DNA of 6,157 nucleotides, from the NCBI GenBank assembly GCA_003648675.1, contig QMPS01000052.1, forward strand, positions 1-6,157, given 5' to 3'. This document shows, in pieces, positions 5,917 to 6,157 of this stretch. The stretch comes from Aquificota bacterium. GTDB lineage: Bacteria > Thermosulfidibacterota > Thermosulfidibacteria > Thermosulfidibacterales > B14-G1. Positions within the stretch are counted from its first letter, which is position 1. Each line of letters starts with the position of its first letter. Under the pieces are notes generated by a model. That model searched no databases and was not told where the DNA came from. It saw only the letters and a list, made by a program, of their open reading frames with translations. The position numbers were made by a program, and so were the translations under genes.

Positions 5917-6157
5917 TCATTTTGTCCCTTCCAGAAAAAGGGCTATGCTTTTTACCAGCTGGGCCATGGCCTGGTAGTCCAGAGTTTCCGGTGTATCCCT
6001 GGAGGTGTGGTAGTTGGGATTCCTGTAGTAGGCCGTGTCGGTGATCATGACGGCGGGGTAGCCCTTGTCCCAAAAGGAGGCGTTGTCCGATAAACGGCTG
6101 CCGGGCAGGGGGTATCCCCTGAGGGGCACTACCAAGGAGTGGACGGGTAGCCGGGGA
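5917..6157 (-). CDS. M28 family zinc metallopeptidase, C-terminal end (5' truncated by window edge)
   Basis: About 80 C-terminal residues are visible and the frame runs off the right edge. The segment holds the M28 aminopeptidase end signature: RLSDNASFWDKGYPAVMIT, then DTAYYRNPNYH with the expected last zinc-ligand histidine in NYHTSRDTPETLDY, and a closing helix (AMAQLVKSIALFLEG). The other metal ligands lie outside the window, so activity, signal peptide and exact subtype (aminopeptidase or glutaminyl cyclase-like) cannot be judged. SDN replaces the more common SDH here; this residue is not taken to be a metal ligand. A TTG at 6135 could be read as a start, but the conserved sequence shows it is internal. 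The gene ends 16 bases before mntA on the same strand, so it is probably the upstream member of the same transcript. A functional link with the genes behind it is not evident. Confidence 0.85.
   Translation of the reverse strand, partial: PRLPVHSLVVPLRGYPLPGSRLSDNASFWDKGYPAVMITDTAYYRNPNYHTSRDTPETLDYQAMAQLVKSIALFLEGTK

Noticed and set aside
5901..5922. Alternative ATG starts between the peptidase and mntA
   Set aside because: The ATGs at 5920 and 5914 meet stop codons within a few codons and are not in the mntA frame.
5917..6135. Short independent gene beginning at the TTG at 6135
   Set aside because: The frame stays open to the window edge and the M28 signature needs upstream sequence, so this is the tail of a larger peptidase.

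Overview
The window comes from an anaerobic bacterium. It encodes the alpha and beta subunits of an oxygen-sensitive pyruvate:ferredoxin oxidoreductase (POR), and a flavoprotein fused to a two-cluster ferredoxin. The DNA is moderately GC-rich (mid-50s by eye). Gene style (PAS/hybrid kinase, POR, HEPN-MNT, M28 peptidase) recalls Desulfobacterota or similar anaerobes, possibly thermophilic, but taxonomy cannot be settled from this sequence alone.

Layout: positions 1-1098 (+) hold the C-terminal part of a GltD-like FAD/NAD(P)H oxidoreductase ending in a PorD-like 2[4Fe-4S] domain. Only 15 bases separate it from the convergent gene. A perfect-stemmed hairpin (1108-1130) lies over this junction and covers the last codons of the opposing gene. 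Everything from 1114 to the right edge is on the minus strand and reads right to left. It consists of the end of an M28 metallopeptidase, a MntA-like nucleotidyltransferase antitoxin, a HepT-like HEPN ribonuclease toxin, porA, porB, and a cytosolic PAS-PAS hybrid histidine kinase. The five junctions are a 16-base gap, an 11-base overlap, a 4-base ATGA overlap, a 10-base overlap and a 9-base gap, so this looks like one transcript. Its promoter is not in the window. Almost every base is coding, and no stretch over 300 bases lacks a gene.

How the parts may work together: PorA and PorB would form the thiamine-diphosphate catalytic core that decarboxylates pyruvate with CoA and passes electrons to a [4Fe-4S] cluster. 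The usual gamma and delta (ferredoxin) subunits are not next to them. The only PorD-like ferredoxin domain in view is fused to the convergent flavoprotein, which could connect POR electrons to NAD(P)H. The kinase behind porB could sense a cytosolic metabolic or redox signal. The most unusual point is a complete HEPN-MNT toxin-antitoxin pair spliced into the operon, with the toxin stop codon overlapping the porA start codon.

No RNA genes, CRISPR arrays, insertion sequences or attachment sites were recognised.
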